Shown: positions 50,346 to 63,095 of the stretch, piece after piece
Layout: the number at the start of each line of letters is the position of its first letter
How positions within the stretch are numbered: the stretch's first letter is position 1
Assembly (NCBI RefSeq): GCF_040412425.1
Contig: NC_089749.1
Location: 34,229,570 to 34,293,569, forward strand
DNA length: 64,000 bases
Direction: 5' to 3'
Origin: Macrobrachium rosenbergii
Taxonomy: Eukaryota; Arthropoda; Malacostraca; Decapoda; Palaemonidae
The notes under the pieces: model-generated
What the model was told of the DNA's origin: nothing
What the model saw: only the letters and a program-made list of their open reading frames with translations
The model's database searches: none
Made by a program: the position numbers and the translations under genes

Positions 50346-52760
50346 TTATTTTTTTTTGTCTATCACAGTCATCGTTTTCAACTGGGTTGTTTTTATAGTG
50401 TGGGGTTTCAGGTTGCATCCTGCCTCCTTGGGAGTCCATCACTTTTCTCACTATGTGTGCTGTTTCTAGTAGCACACTTTTCTGCATCAGTCCTGAAGCT
50501 ACTTCGGTATCTAGTTTTTCCAGGTTCCTTTTCAGAGATCTTGGGAAAGTGCCTAGTGTTCCTATGATTATGGGTACAATTTCCATTGGCATATTCCATA
50601 CCCTTCTTATTTTGATTTTCAGGTCTTGATACTTTTCAATTTTTCTCTTTCTTTCTCATCTACTCTGGTGTCCCATGGTACTGCCACATAAATGAGTGAT
50701 ACTTTCTTCTTGATTTTTTCAATCAACGTCACGTCTGGTCTATTGGGATGTATCACCCTATCTTTGCCTTATCGTTTTCTGTCACTCCCTCAGGTTGGTG
50801 TTTGTATCACTTATTACTGCAAGCTAGCTGGTGTTTCTTGCACAGGCTCCAGTGGAGGGCTTTTGCTAGTGAATCATGCCTCTTTTTGTACTGGTTCTGT
50901 GCAAGCACCGGACATTCGCTTGCTATGTGGTTTATGGTCTCGTCTTTCATATTGCATTTCCTGCATATGGGTGAGATGTTATTTCCATCTATTGTTCTTT
51001 GGACATATCTGGTTCTTAGGGCCTGATCTTGTGCCACTGTTAGCATTCCTTCTGTTTCCTTCTTGAGTTCTCCTCTCCGTACCCATTGCCATGTTTCATC
51101 GCTAGCCAGTTCTTTTGTCTGTCTCATGTACCGTCCGTGCATTGGTTTGTTGTGCCATTCCTTTGCTCTATTTTTCATTCTTCTGTCTCTGTATATTTCT
51201 GGGTCTTCGTCTACTTTCATCAGTCCTTCTTCCCATGCACTCCTTAGCCACTCATCTTCATTGGTTTTCAGATATTGCCCCAGTGCTCTGCTCTCGATGT
51301 TGACGCAGTCTTCTATGCTTAGTAGCCCTCTCCCCCTTCCTTTCGTGTTATGTGTAGTTTGTCTGTATTTGCTCTTGTGTGTAGTGCTTTGTGTATTATT
51401 ATGTGTTTTCTAGTTTTCTGGTCTACGCTACAGAGTTCAGCCTTCGTCCACTCCACTACTCCTGTGCTGTATCTGATTACTGGTACTGCCCATGTATTTA
51501 TGGCTTCCATCATTGGCGTTGAGTTTTGACTTGAGTATCACCTTAAGTCTCAGTAAATATTCTTTCCTGATTGTGTCCTTCATCTCTTGGTGTTTTATAT
51601 CCTCTCCTTCTATTATTCTCAGGTATTTGTATCCTGTCTAATCTATGTGTTTAATGCTATTCCCCTGTGGTAGCTTTATCCCTTCAGTCCTTGTTGCTTT
51701 GCCTTTTTGTATGTTGACCAAGGCACATTTTTCTATTCCAAACTCCATCCTGATGTCCCCAGATACAATCCTTACAGTCTGGATTAGGGTATCTATTTCC
51801 TTGATGCTCTAACCATACAGCTTGATGTCGTCCATGAACATCAGATGGTTAATTCTGTTGCCGCCTTTCTTGAGTTGGTACCCAGCATCCATCTTCTGCA
51901 GTACTTGTCATGGGAATCGTGACTACTATGAAGGGTAGTGGGGACAGTGAGTCGCCTTTAAAGATCCCTCTCCTGCTGTTAAACTTTGCTAGTCTTATCC
52001 CAGAGCTTTTAAGTACTGTATTCCATTGTATCTTCAAGGAAGCTGATGGTGCTTTCCTCTGCCCCATATTTTCAGGCATTTAGCCACGTGTGCGGCATCA
52101 TGTTGAAGGCTCTCTTGTAGTCAATCCATGCCATGCTTAGGTTGGTTCTCCTTCTCTTACTATTCTTCATTACCATTTTGTCTATTAGGAGCTGGTCTTT
52201 TGTGAACCTACACTTCCTTCTGCAGCCTTTCTGTGGGTGGGGGATGGTGTTTGTATCCTCTGGGTAGTTGTATAGCCTTTCACTGATGATACCTGTTAGT
52301 AACTTCCACATTATTGGTAGGCAGATGATAGGCTTGTAGTTACTTGCTATATTTCCCTTGTTCTTGTCTTTCTGTACTAAGGATGTTCTCCGTGTAGTCA
52401 TTCATTTAGGCGCTTGGTGATTTGTGATGCAGTGCTGGAGTTGTTCTGCTATTCGTGGGTGTAGGGCCTTGAAGCTTTTGAGCTAGTATCCATGGACTTC
52501 ATCGTGATCTCCCCATTTCTTCTGCCTTGATTTCCTGGAGCCATGTTGCATGATGGCTGATAAAGGATTTTTGTTTAATGTTTCCCCAGAATTAAAATAT
52601 CTTGAACGTTATTTTCTGGAATTTCTGGTGGTTGTCTTAGTTGGTTGAATATTCTTTCTGGTTGATTCTGAAGAAGTTTGTTAAAAGATCCAATATCTTA
52701 GCTCCAGTCTCTGTAAAAACATGGTTACTGTTGTTGTAGTGGTCAGTTGCAAACGAAATC
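50346..52760 (-). pseudogene. 5'-truncated LINE with RT, CCHC finger and C-terminal domain
   Basis: The reverse strand gives, in order, WMTTRRTSLVQKDK-like sequence and SNYKPIICLPIMWKLL (about 52,395-52,290), QKGCRRKC (52,245-52,215), WIDYKRAFNMMPH (52,125-52,090), RRGIFKGDSLSPL (51,972-51,935), the catalytic FMDD (51,838-51,827), AINTWAVPVIRY (51,510-51,470), a CCHC finger CRKCNMKDETINHIASEC (about 50,970-50,915) and VPIIIGTLGTFPRSLKRNL (about 50,580-50,520). RT followed by a CCHC finger and a short tail resembles R2/R4-type LINEs without an apurinic endonuclease, a tentative placement. Frameshifts occur between most blocks. Truncated at the 5' end near 52,760, as usual for LINE insertions. 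Confidence 0.8.
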
Positions 52761-53097
52761 TTAGAACTGACCGTCTTCCCCGTCTATGAAAAATTGTATT
52801 ACCTGGCTGCTGGACATTAGCTTAATTTGCCAGAGGTTCCTTTACGTCGTTGCCGTTTATTCTTTAATTTCTTTCCGTTTGCCGATTTTTGATATTTAAC
52901 CCATACCTGGTTGTTTTACCCCATTGAGAATAGGTTCATTTAAGCTGAGTAGACTGAGAAATTATGGTAAAGATCCATTAACTTTTAAGAAAATATCAAC
53001 GTCGAGGACCGTTGCAGTCACCCATCCAAAGTCAATATTTCCCCAATGTTTATTAACCAGTCCATCGATGAACTTAACCACATCTACCAGACGCATT
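52761..53097. other. Unassigned interval
   Basis: No coding or element signal beyond the probable decayed 5' edge of the LINE. Confidence 0.4.
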
Positions 53098-53099
53098 CA

Positions 53100-53160
<61 letters not shown>
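53098..53160. repeat. (ATT)n trinucleotide microsatellite
   Basis: About 63 bp; the only long trinucleotide tract in the window. Confidence 0.97.
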
Positions 53161-55860
53161 GTGTTTTCGTGGTTTTTTGTGTTAAAGGTGAAGTTCAGGC
53201 TAGATTCGCCGTAAGAATAATATGGAAACATGTAGTTGGTAGTGATGGCGGCCTCAGGAACTTAAGGAGAATACAGAATGAAAAGTGTTTGTATGTGGAG
53301 GCATAGCCTGAAGGGAGCCTTAATCCTTGATGCTAGTTTTGATGAAAGAAAAGCGCTGAAACGCGTGGTGGTCTAAAGAATTATTGTTTCTATTAATTCT
53401 GATACCAAAGATAACAAATCATTATGGTTGTTAAAACTATAAAGTCTAGAGTGTTTTCATATGTTTTAATAGATCATTTGACCCCAAAAACATATGTAAC
53501 GACACGAAAATTGTTATTTTTATCTTAGAGTTTGCTAAGATAGAGGAAATTAGACGAATTATGACGGCCATTTTGAAAAAATGCCGAAAAAATCATTTTT
53601 AGAAACCATTTTCTCAAATGTCTCCATATCTATATCTTTTTAGGGTATCAAACGACACCTTTGTGCAAAATTTCATGCTTGTAGCAAAAAATGTACAGTT
53701 CAGCCCCAAATTGTCACGAAGCGCTGGACCATGTCCTTTCCCTTTATTTTATGATCTTCTTGAGTCTTGACAATTACTACTATTATTTTATACAATATAT
53801 AGCATGAACTTCATATCAATATGGGTGCTTTCTGTTGTCCCCTTTCTCTTCTTAATTATAAAAAAAAATCTTCATTCTTTCATGCTTGATCATGTTTCCA
53901 GGCATTTTTGATAATTTGCTATTGGTCTTTTTTTTATTTTTCATTCACCTTTTTATCTTGGTCGTTGTAGCAAATATGACATTAGACATTCTTCGGTAAT
54001 TACAGAAGGCCTAGAGAAATACCCTTTATTTTGTCTAAATGATATATGAGGAAATTTAGTCGTAGAATTAATCGAAATTGAAATGAAAAGGATGGCTTCC
54101 AAAGAAACAAAATGAACAGATGGTGAACATGCAATGAGGAAAAACAGTATCTTCAAAATCTCATTTTCTAAATATTTATTACGGTTTCATGCGACCAATT
54201 GGCTCAGTGAGTTTTATTTTCCTATTGGTAGCAATGCAGAAAGTAGTTTTGGTATTTTCGGCGTGTTTTCGAATTTCAGCGTATTCTTTGAGTCGAGGAG
54301 ACAATAGTGTTTAAAAGCAATAAACGTCTATTTTCTGATTCTTTGCAATTTATTTACAACGCTTTTAAGCTATTGGTAGTAAATGTTAGAAAAGCTGTAT
54401 TTGTTACTTATTTCCAAACATATATCTGGAACGCAATTAAAAAGATGAATCGAAATTCAATGAAAAAAAATTTCGAATTCATTTCTTCAAATATAGAAGG
54501 AACGGGATTTATTTCTCATTTTGCATGCATCTGCTGAAGTTTTTGAAAGATTCATTGCATTTGCAAAATACATAGACAATAAAAAAAGTAAACTGCATAG
54601 GGACAATAAAAAATACCATTTTTTACATAACACAGACTCAAATGAAATATGCGAAAAAAAACCATGTTGTAATGGGTTAGACATGGCAAAAAAAAAAGCC
54701 AAAGGACAAAAAAATTAATATCAACTCGTTTTTTGTTTTTTAATGAAATCAAAGTAAAACAGATGATTTGCTTAGTGAATAATGTTAAATATCAATTGTT
54801 AAGTGAAGCAAAACGAAAGGTTTTAAGAAATTATTAGAAAGCAAGAGTTACCATTGTTAAAAAATATTCAGTGTGTCTAAATAAGAAATTTCAACCTTGT
54901 GATGGGAAGGCATGGAAACGCATGCAGCAGATTGGTGCAAGCACATAATGCGTCCATTCACGATTTGGACCTAAAATGCCTTGTACTTCTTTACATTCTT
55001 GAGGAAGATCCTTCTTCACAATTAAAAGAATATTAAAAAAATAAGAAGAATGAAAATAAAATGGTGCAAAAGTAAAAATTAGAACATTTGAATTTTGATC
55101 CCTTTCAGAAATATTTTTTTTTCTTTTTAACAGTTTTCATCTTTCATATTTTCTCAATATTTTGATTTTAGTATTTTCATATTTTTATGCTACTATTCAT
55201 AATGATCATACCAACGAATTATTTACGAATATACGCCATCCCTTCTGATATATATTATGGTTATTCCTCTGCCATCTACGAATTATTTACGAATATATAT
55301 ATATATATATATAATATATATAATTCAACGGTGCCATCATTTCCATATAAATAGGAACTGCATGCATATGTATCTTACTGTTTATATATGAGTTTATATT
55401 TGATGAAATAATTCAGCTATGATAATGCTAATAATGAATAGATAATAACAATGAACTTTTCTTGGTTTTGAAAATTATCAAAATTAATCATTCATTTAAA
55501 GACACCCCACATTCCATAAATGATCTCTTTCACTATGTCAAATATTGATCCTCTTTAATAGAAAGTGTTCAGTTAACGGCCCCCCTGTGGCTTAGTTTCC
55601 ACCTGAGTTCTGAACCGCGTGAAAACATGGGGTTTTAGGGCGTTCGTTTACCGTTATTATTGTTAAGGAAATTTTGGCAAACTGTGAATTTAAGTGCGTT
55701 ATTTTGAATCATAAACTGATAAAATATGGTTTAAAACTTCAAAAGATACTTTTTGTTAAAACAATTTTCCTCCATTAAAGAAAATAAACGATAAAATATG
55801 GTTAAAACTTTTAAAAGATACTAATTTTTTTGTTAAATATTTTTGGTTTTCATAAAAAAG
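53161..55860. other. Unassigned AT-rich interval
   Basis: Short frames on both strands at 53,950-54,750 are A/T-driven and motif-free. A short TA run lies near 55,290-55,320. No gene supported. Confidence 0.45.
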
Positions 55861-55869
55861 AAAGCTACT

Positions 55870-56100
55870 GAGAAATTTGAGTCCATCCGGCTTTTTTGTA
55901 CCCCACCTCAGATCTTAAAAACTTTGAGTTCTAGGTCTGCAAAACTATGTTGATCATCCACCCTCCAATCATCAAACATACCAAATTGCAGCCCTCTAAT
56001 GATCCAACAACACAAGCCACCAGACAGACGTGGCTGAAAATTTCATGGGCAAACACACACACACACACACAGCATTATACGCACACACAAACACACACAC
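55870..56100 (+). repeat. Probable dispersed repeat interrupted by (CA)n
   Basis: Segment with gatcatccaccctccaatc and ttgcagccctctaa, then tttcatgggc, a (CA)n run (56,050-56,072) and agcattatacg. I associate this string with a repeat common in decapods, but there is no second copy in the window to confirm it. Confidence 0.35.
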
Positions 56101-58530
56101 TTGTTTCAAGTCTACACCAAACACTTGGAAGACAAAAGAAAACCAGTCAGATGACTTTGCACAGAATAGTGATAGGAAACGTGGATTGTTATTGTTATAA
56201 TGGTTTTTAATGTTATAATTTAACTTTTTATAATTTCTCACTAACTGAACAAAAATTGTTTTTCCTCCCTTTGATAAGAGGACAGTCTTCTGAAAATCTT
56301 CTATTGAACTGCATTGGCCTCATTTATCAATAATAATATGTTCAACTGAAATCAATATATTTTCTTTTAGTGATTATAAAAATCTAAAATCTTCACAAAG
56401 AGTATAGAGTTAATTATCACCAATGGAAAATAAGTTTTATTTTTGGATGATGCAATTGTACTACTCTTATTTCTTTTTTAGACTGTTTGTAATCGATTTA
56501 CCACATTAACTGAAGGGCTATCCAGTTGGGAATACTTTTTAAATGATGGTTGTAAACACTTCAGAATACTGTAATGTCGAAATTAGAAACCTTTCCAAAA
56601 TAAACTGATTTTAATTTTGGACAAAAACAAATCCAGTGTTATTACAGGTATTTATTGAGAATGATTAATATTTAAATGGAGTTAATATTCATCTTCATTA
56701 TCACAGCATGAATTCTTGGATATGATTTAAATCGCAAATAAATTTTACTCAATCACCATTTTTTAATGTAATTAACCTCTCTACAGGGAAATGTTGTCAA
56801 AAGGCTTGGTATACATCAAAGTTAATGTCCCATTTCTCTAAAGAGGATCTTTAAGATATAATGCCAAGTGGGTTAGGGGCGTTGTTGGATGATTCACTTG
56901 ACGAGAAGGAATTGATACCATTGCACACAACAGCTCCTGTGTCTAAGATATATAAAACATGGTGCCTTATCATATATATAAAAATATATATATATTCATA
57001 TATACAATAGATAATACACTTTCAGGATCTTTGATATATAAATACATATATATAGTATAGCACATCTTATCTATATATTCGCCATTCCATGACTGTCCTT
57101 TTTCTTTGATTATCCACATTAATGTGTGTGTGCTGTGTGAGAAAAATTGCAAACAGGAATGAAATTTCACAAGTTTGTATGTGCATCATCCTGATATCAT
57201 CCCTTGCATGCCCAAATGATGTCATTTTTATGATTTAGCTCTGACTGTGTAAATGAAGGTAACATCAATGCGGCAACATGGAGAAAGTCACCTTCAACTT
57301 CAAAATTTAAGAAATGAAAACAAACCATGCATCTTTCTTCAATCTGTAGCCTGTAGAGATGAAAAGAAAATCTGATAACATTAAATGGCTTGAAACAGAT
57401 TTTTCCCTATCGTTTGATAACAAAAATGATAAATGTTTCTTTACCCTTTTTTGTTTCTAGTTCAACGCTCATCCATTTAACATTAATGACTTTCTTGGTA
57501 ATGAGGGAACTGCCTCAGCTATGATGTCTTTTTAATGAAAGGACTCTTTCTTTCCAAGCAAAATGTTTTTGCACATGAGTAATCTTACTGGTTTTTGTTA
57601 ATGGGTTTCTTTTAACAAATTATTTTTCATCTCGTTTAATGTATTTAGCTATCAGTGAAGTGAACCCAGGCTGTGCCAGGATCCCTGGCCTCTGCCTTGA
57701 ACAAAATGAGTTTTCAGAACTTTCTGACTTTTAGACTGCAGAAGTTGTTAGGAATATTTATTTGATCCTTTTATGCAGTCTAGAAAACACAAGAAATGTA
57801 AAGAAAATAGGTTAATAGAAACATTAAAATAATGTAATTGAAATAACGTTTTCCATTTGTTCTGTGGAGTAGTAGTGACATTGACATAAATGTTATCAGA
57901 CTTCTTATACATTTTATTAATATTTGATTTTAAACGATCTCCCATTTTCCCTTCATTGAAACTCTCATCTCCTCATTCTACCATTCACTGCTTTCATTCC
58001 TGTACTTACAGATACTCCCTACTGTTTCCATGATCCTTCCTTATATTCTACCTCCAAGTCAGTGTCTAATCCTTTGTCATTTTTTCCAATTCCTAGCAAA
58101 TTCTCTTCACTAATTTTCTCAGTGAAAATATTTCAACATCCTGTTTCTTCTTGTGATGCTTCATTGCTCTTAGCATGGACGTTAACAGATGATGTTCTTC
58201 ATGAGAAAACAGCTACTATAATGACGAATATCTTGAAGTATAATGAACATACATCACCCGTTATTTCTAAACATTAATCTGCAATTTCTTGAAGATGTAT
58301 TCGATTTCTTAAAGCCACTTAAGCAAAAGTATCAACCATTACCCAATCTACCATTGATTTGAACAAAATTAGATTACATATGCACGAAGAAATTAAAATG
58401 AAACGTTAAACGTAAAATTTATCTTCATTTCGGTTAAGGCTTTTAGTGAAAAGCTTATCCAGAATTCGTGAAGATATCATTTGTTAAGAGGTCATAATAA
58501 ATAAAGTTATACACACAGATACAAAAACAC
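56101..58530. other. Unassigned AT-rich interval
   Basis: No ORF with a recognisable motif. Short TA-rich patch at 56,970-57,050. Confidence 0.5.
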
Positions 58531-58535
58531 GTACA

Positions 58536-58780
<245 letters not shown>

Positions 58781-58817
58781 TATTTCTATGAATATCTTTA
58801 CAGTAATACCATAGTGT

Positions 58818-59078
<261 letters not shown>

Positions 59079-59930
59079 AAGGAAACGCTGAAACAGTTTT
59101 GCCCGGAAAGAAATGTTCAAGCAAAAGAAAACACGGCGAAAATACTTCTGTGTCAGTCTCACGTTCCGTGGAGCAAATAAAATTCCAGACTTTCAGCTCT
59201 AACTTATATTAGTCGCGTTTGAAAAATACACCAACGCAGAAATTTTGTTGAATGAAGAAAGTAACAATATTGCGGACCCTTGCCTAAACAAATTTTACTC
59301 TTTTCCACTCCCCCGAAACGCTTTGAATTAAATTCGGACATTTTCTTGCTGATGGTGCATAAGGCTTTTCTTATAAACGGGCTGAACATTGTTTTTGAAA
59401 TAAAATATGAAGTAGTATGATAATTTTAACAATAACAGATAATCAGTTCTTTATGAGCGTCGAAACACATTTCTCATTATGATTTTTATAGCCATTGTCT
59501 TATATTCTAAAGCAAGTTGAACTGGTGGTTACTTTTAGGTAACACGTGGTAATTTTTTGTACTTCTTTGCTAAATATGAACTGGGTGCTGGTATTTCAGT
59601 GTTTTTAAATAAAGATCTAACGATAATTGTTAAGTCCACGTTGAAATGATCTTTTACTTCCTTTTAGAATGCTGTTCTGAAACTATTAAAATAAAAAAAT
59701 AGAGAAAGTGGTTGGCATAGTCTCTCTGTTAGGTAGTTTACTGGCGTTGAGTCGTTATTAGCCTGTTTTAAGGAAAGGGGTCTTCGTGAGTCACATTCTT
59801 CCTGGTGCCTTTTGCTATTGATTCGATACTAATTATAAGGATATTGATCATTATTTTTGTTTAGAAAATGAATCTTTACAGGACAAGTTCATCGCTGTCA
59901 TGAAAGTGTAAATTAAACCAATTTGTAGTG
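59079..59930. other. Unassigned interval
   Basis: No supported gene or repeat. Confidence 0.45.
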
Positions 59931-59932
59931 GT

Positions 59933-60130
<198 letters not shown>

Positions 60131-61160
60131 TGTGCATGAAATATAGCAAAAAAGAGCGTGAAATGAAAAGATGAAACCTCAAAATGGGACATGAATTGGA
60201 AATAATGAAAAATCAACAAAAAAGGTGCGAGAGTACCATATGCTGCAGACATGTGTGGTTGGGCAATCTGTATTTTTGACATCAGAATATGAATGCACAA
60301 TTGAAACAAATCCAGTGTCATGGCTTACTAGGGAGGCTGTGTGAGCTTACCTCCTGATAATTCAGATACCGATTTGGAATTCATTGATTCTTTCAAGTTC
60401 GTAGACATTTCCGAACCTGTAGCAGCAATATGTGTAGTTCTCAATTTCCATTTTGTACCTTTAAGTTCTTGGTCCCTCCCGAGAAACAGGATGGGCTAAA
60501 ACTGGCCCTTCCATTCAGCACCGAAAAAATGAACTCAATGAAGAAAATGCACCTTATCTCAAAATGTAACTAATTAGAAAAATGTGCTCAGTATATCAAC
60601 TAGACAAGATGTACCCACTTCATGAGATGCTCTTGATAGACAAAATTTACTAACTGGACAGAATGTCCTAATTCTATATGCTAGATATTTTACCAGTTGG
60701 CCTCATTGAATATGTTATGATTTATACTTCAGCTGTTCATATTGTGTATGGTTTTTTGACTAGTAATTGTAGTTTATCTGTTGGGTATATTTTGTGTATT
60801 TGGCACATGTTTTTGAATACGTTAGTGTCCATTATGTTTCTTGGCAGGGACCAGTGTCTAGACGAAAAGATTGTAAACTGAAAACTTAACGTTTTACTTC
60901 TACACGTGCAGAAGTGTATGCTGGTTAGTAAAAATCACTGGTAATGATTAGTAACAGATGAGCTTATATATATATATATATATATATGTTTATATATACT
61001 ATTATGGTCGATGTCCTTTTACCAGACACAATATTTATTTAATAGTTACATCTTCTTCTATTCTCTTCGAATTTTATGTTTTTGGATCTGCTTTTAGCAT
61101 TATCGAACATCCAAACGGTAAAGAAATTGAAGAGTCAGATTCAGATGTCCGACGTCGATG
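60131..61160. other. Unassigned interval
   Basis: Frames at 60,678-60,881 and 61,076-61,288 have no recognisable motif. Short TA run at 60,964-60,987. Confidence 0.45.
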
Positions 61161-61171
61161 AGAATGCGATT

Positions 61172-61495
61172 AAAAGTCTACATATCTCGTACAGATATAC
61201 CTGTCGTTTTCAGATATATTTATTAGAGCTGGAAATGACCCATCCTCACCTTCAGACAAGGCAATCATTTCATTGCTTTTTAGGCTGAAATATATATGTA
61301 GATGACATTGGTCATTTTTACCAGAATTACATATGTGACCAGTAGATTCTACATATATATTTCAGCCTAAAAAGCAATAAAAACGATTGCCCACTTGGCT
61401 CACATGATGGCGAGGATGTGTCTATTATTCCAGCTCTAATAAATATATCTGAAAATGACAGGTATATGTATAAAAATGAGAGGTATTAGATTTTT
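61172..61495. repeat. Large palindrome
   Basis: Left arm about 61,172-61,316 and right arm about 61,337-61,495 are inverted repeats: agagctgga and ccagctct, gctttttaggctgaaatatatatgtag and its complement, gacaggtata and tatacctgtc. The 20-bp centre is AT-rich. The right arm continues as a unit repeated directly at 61,730-62,125. Confidence 0.85.
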
Positions 61496-62103
61496 ATCCT
61501 CTCGTGGTCAGGTCGGCAACGCGACCTCCTTGTGAATATGGTAATACGGGTTCGCTTCCCGCGACTGGCATTCACAGGCTCTTGAATTTCTTCTTCCGCT
61601 TGGATATTTTGGCATCGTAGCCACAAGCATATCCAAAAAGCGCAAAGAATTCAAGAAGTTAAGAGGGCATTGTGGTTATTAGAATTGCATATGCTGGTTC
61701 ATTGAAATATATATGTAGAATCTACTGGTCACTTTACCAGGCACATATTATGTAATTTAATAGACACAAAAAGCAATAAAAACGATTGCCCAGGGTAGTA
61801 CGATGGTGAGATGGGTCTGTTCCAGCTCTAATAAATATATCTGAAAACGACAGGTATATCTATGTACGAGAGGTAATAGACTTTTATCCTTCGTGGTCAG
61901 GTCTGGCAACAACACCTCCTTTGGTTAAGTGGTGATGTGGGTTCGCTTTCCCGCGACCGGGCATCAAGTTTCTTCATTTCTTGCGCTTTGGATCTACGGC
62001 TTTGTAGTTACAAGCATATCTAAAAAGGAAGAATTCAAGAAGTTAAGAGGGCATTGTGGCTATTAGAATTACATATGTGTCTGTAAAAGTGACCAGAAGA
62101 TTC

Positions 62104-62125
<22 letters not shown>
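61345..62125 (+). repeat. Two direct copies of a repeat with a tRNA-like module
   Basis: Copies at about 61,345-61,735 and 61,735-62,125 share agcaataaaaacgattgccca, ccagctctaataaatatatctg, cttttatcc, cgtggtcaggt.ggcaac, gggttcgctt, agaattcaagaagttaagaggg and the closing gattctacatatata. The module has a B-box-like gggttcgcttccc (61,548-61,560; 61,939-61,952) and an A-box-like gtggtcaggtcggc about 40 bp upstream, so it is probably tRNA-derived. Confidence 0.75.

Positions 62126-62150
<25 letters not shown>
62106..62150. repeat. (TA)n microsatellite
   Basis: Short TA tract between two repeat families. Confidence 0.93.
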
Positions 62151-62151
<1 letters not shown>

Positions 62152-62157
62152 CATATA

Positions 62158-62595
62158 TAATCAGAAAGCTACAACGTCCTTTTTTAATATCCAATTCACT
62201 CTACCTCAGAAGTAATATATTCATATATGTTACTGAAGGGGAATTTTAGTTGATAATAAGTCCACTCATCCCGTGGGGTCGAACCAGCGATGGACGGAGT
62301 AATCAGGACTACAGTGACACACTCAACCAGTCGGTCACAAGAGAGTATATGTGAATACCATCTCCCCATCAACTCACCCGTCGAACCTGGTAGGTGTTTT
62401 GCGTTTGGAGACGATATCCACCCACCTCTGCCATGTTGACCGTAGTGCTTGTCGCACGAGCCATATTATGACTATTTATCACATCACCGTGATTCATATA
62501 CAATCAGAAAGTTACAAACGTCCTTTTTAATCCAATTCACTCTACCAGAAGTAATATATTTTCATATGTTACGAAGAATTTTTAGTTGATTAACT
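62158..62595 (-). mobile_element. tRNA-bearing dispersed repeat, one full and one partial copy
   Basis: Starts aatcagaaagctacaacgtcc; a second, truncated copy starts at 62,501. The reverse strand of the full copy holds a good B box (ggttcgacccc, plus coordinates 62,275-62,285) and A box (gactggttgagtg, 62,320-62,332), spaced as in a tRNA gene but without a clean acceptor stem. Related to the palindrome at 42,430-42,765. Shares ccaattcactntanctc near its end with the small element at 16.8 kb. Confidence 0.75.
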
Positions 62596-63019
62596 CTCTG
62601 CCTCTTTAGAAATTTTTGTTTTGTGTGTGTGTGTGTTTATACTTGTGTGTCCTTGGCCTCTGATTGGTAGGTTACCCTCCAGTGATTTTTAAGTGCATCT
62701 GTATTTAAGTATGTTGTCTGGTTTTTTACATTTTGCTAAATGCGTCTGTGTTTGAGAGTGTTGTCTGTTCTGATAATTTTATCTTTTATGTTCTATTTTT
62801 ATAAATTTTCCTAGCTTGCTCTTCACGTTTTTAAAGTAAAGTCTTGTATATAATCTCTTTAATTAATTTATATTAATATATTGTATTTTATTGTCGTAGA
62901 TCTCCTGATGATGTGATTAAGAATCATGAAACGTCGGAATAAATGGTTACTGTGTCATCTGCTTCTGTGTTCCTGCTCTTGATCTTGATGCAAATGTGTG
63001 ATGTACAATGCCTTGCTCC

Positions 63020-63020
<1 letters not shown>
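62596..63020. other. Interval with a hammerhead-like core motif
   Basis: T-rich sequence with ctgatga (62,905-62,911), a 5-bp stem tgatt/aatca with loop, then gaaac (62,928-62,932). This resembles the conserved core of a hammerhead ribozyme; the outer helices are not convincing. Nothing else recognised. Confidence 0.3.

Positions 63021-63091
<71 letters not shown>
63021..63091. repeat. (TA)n microsatellite
   Basis: About 70 bp TA. Confidence 0.97.

Positions 63092-63095
<4 letters not shown>

Noticed and set aside
62270..62345. Possible functional tRNA gene on the reverse strand
   Set aside because: Promoter boxes are present but there is no convincing cloverleaf, and the unit recurs as a dispersed repeat.
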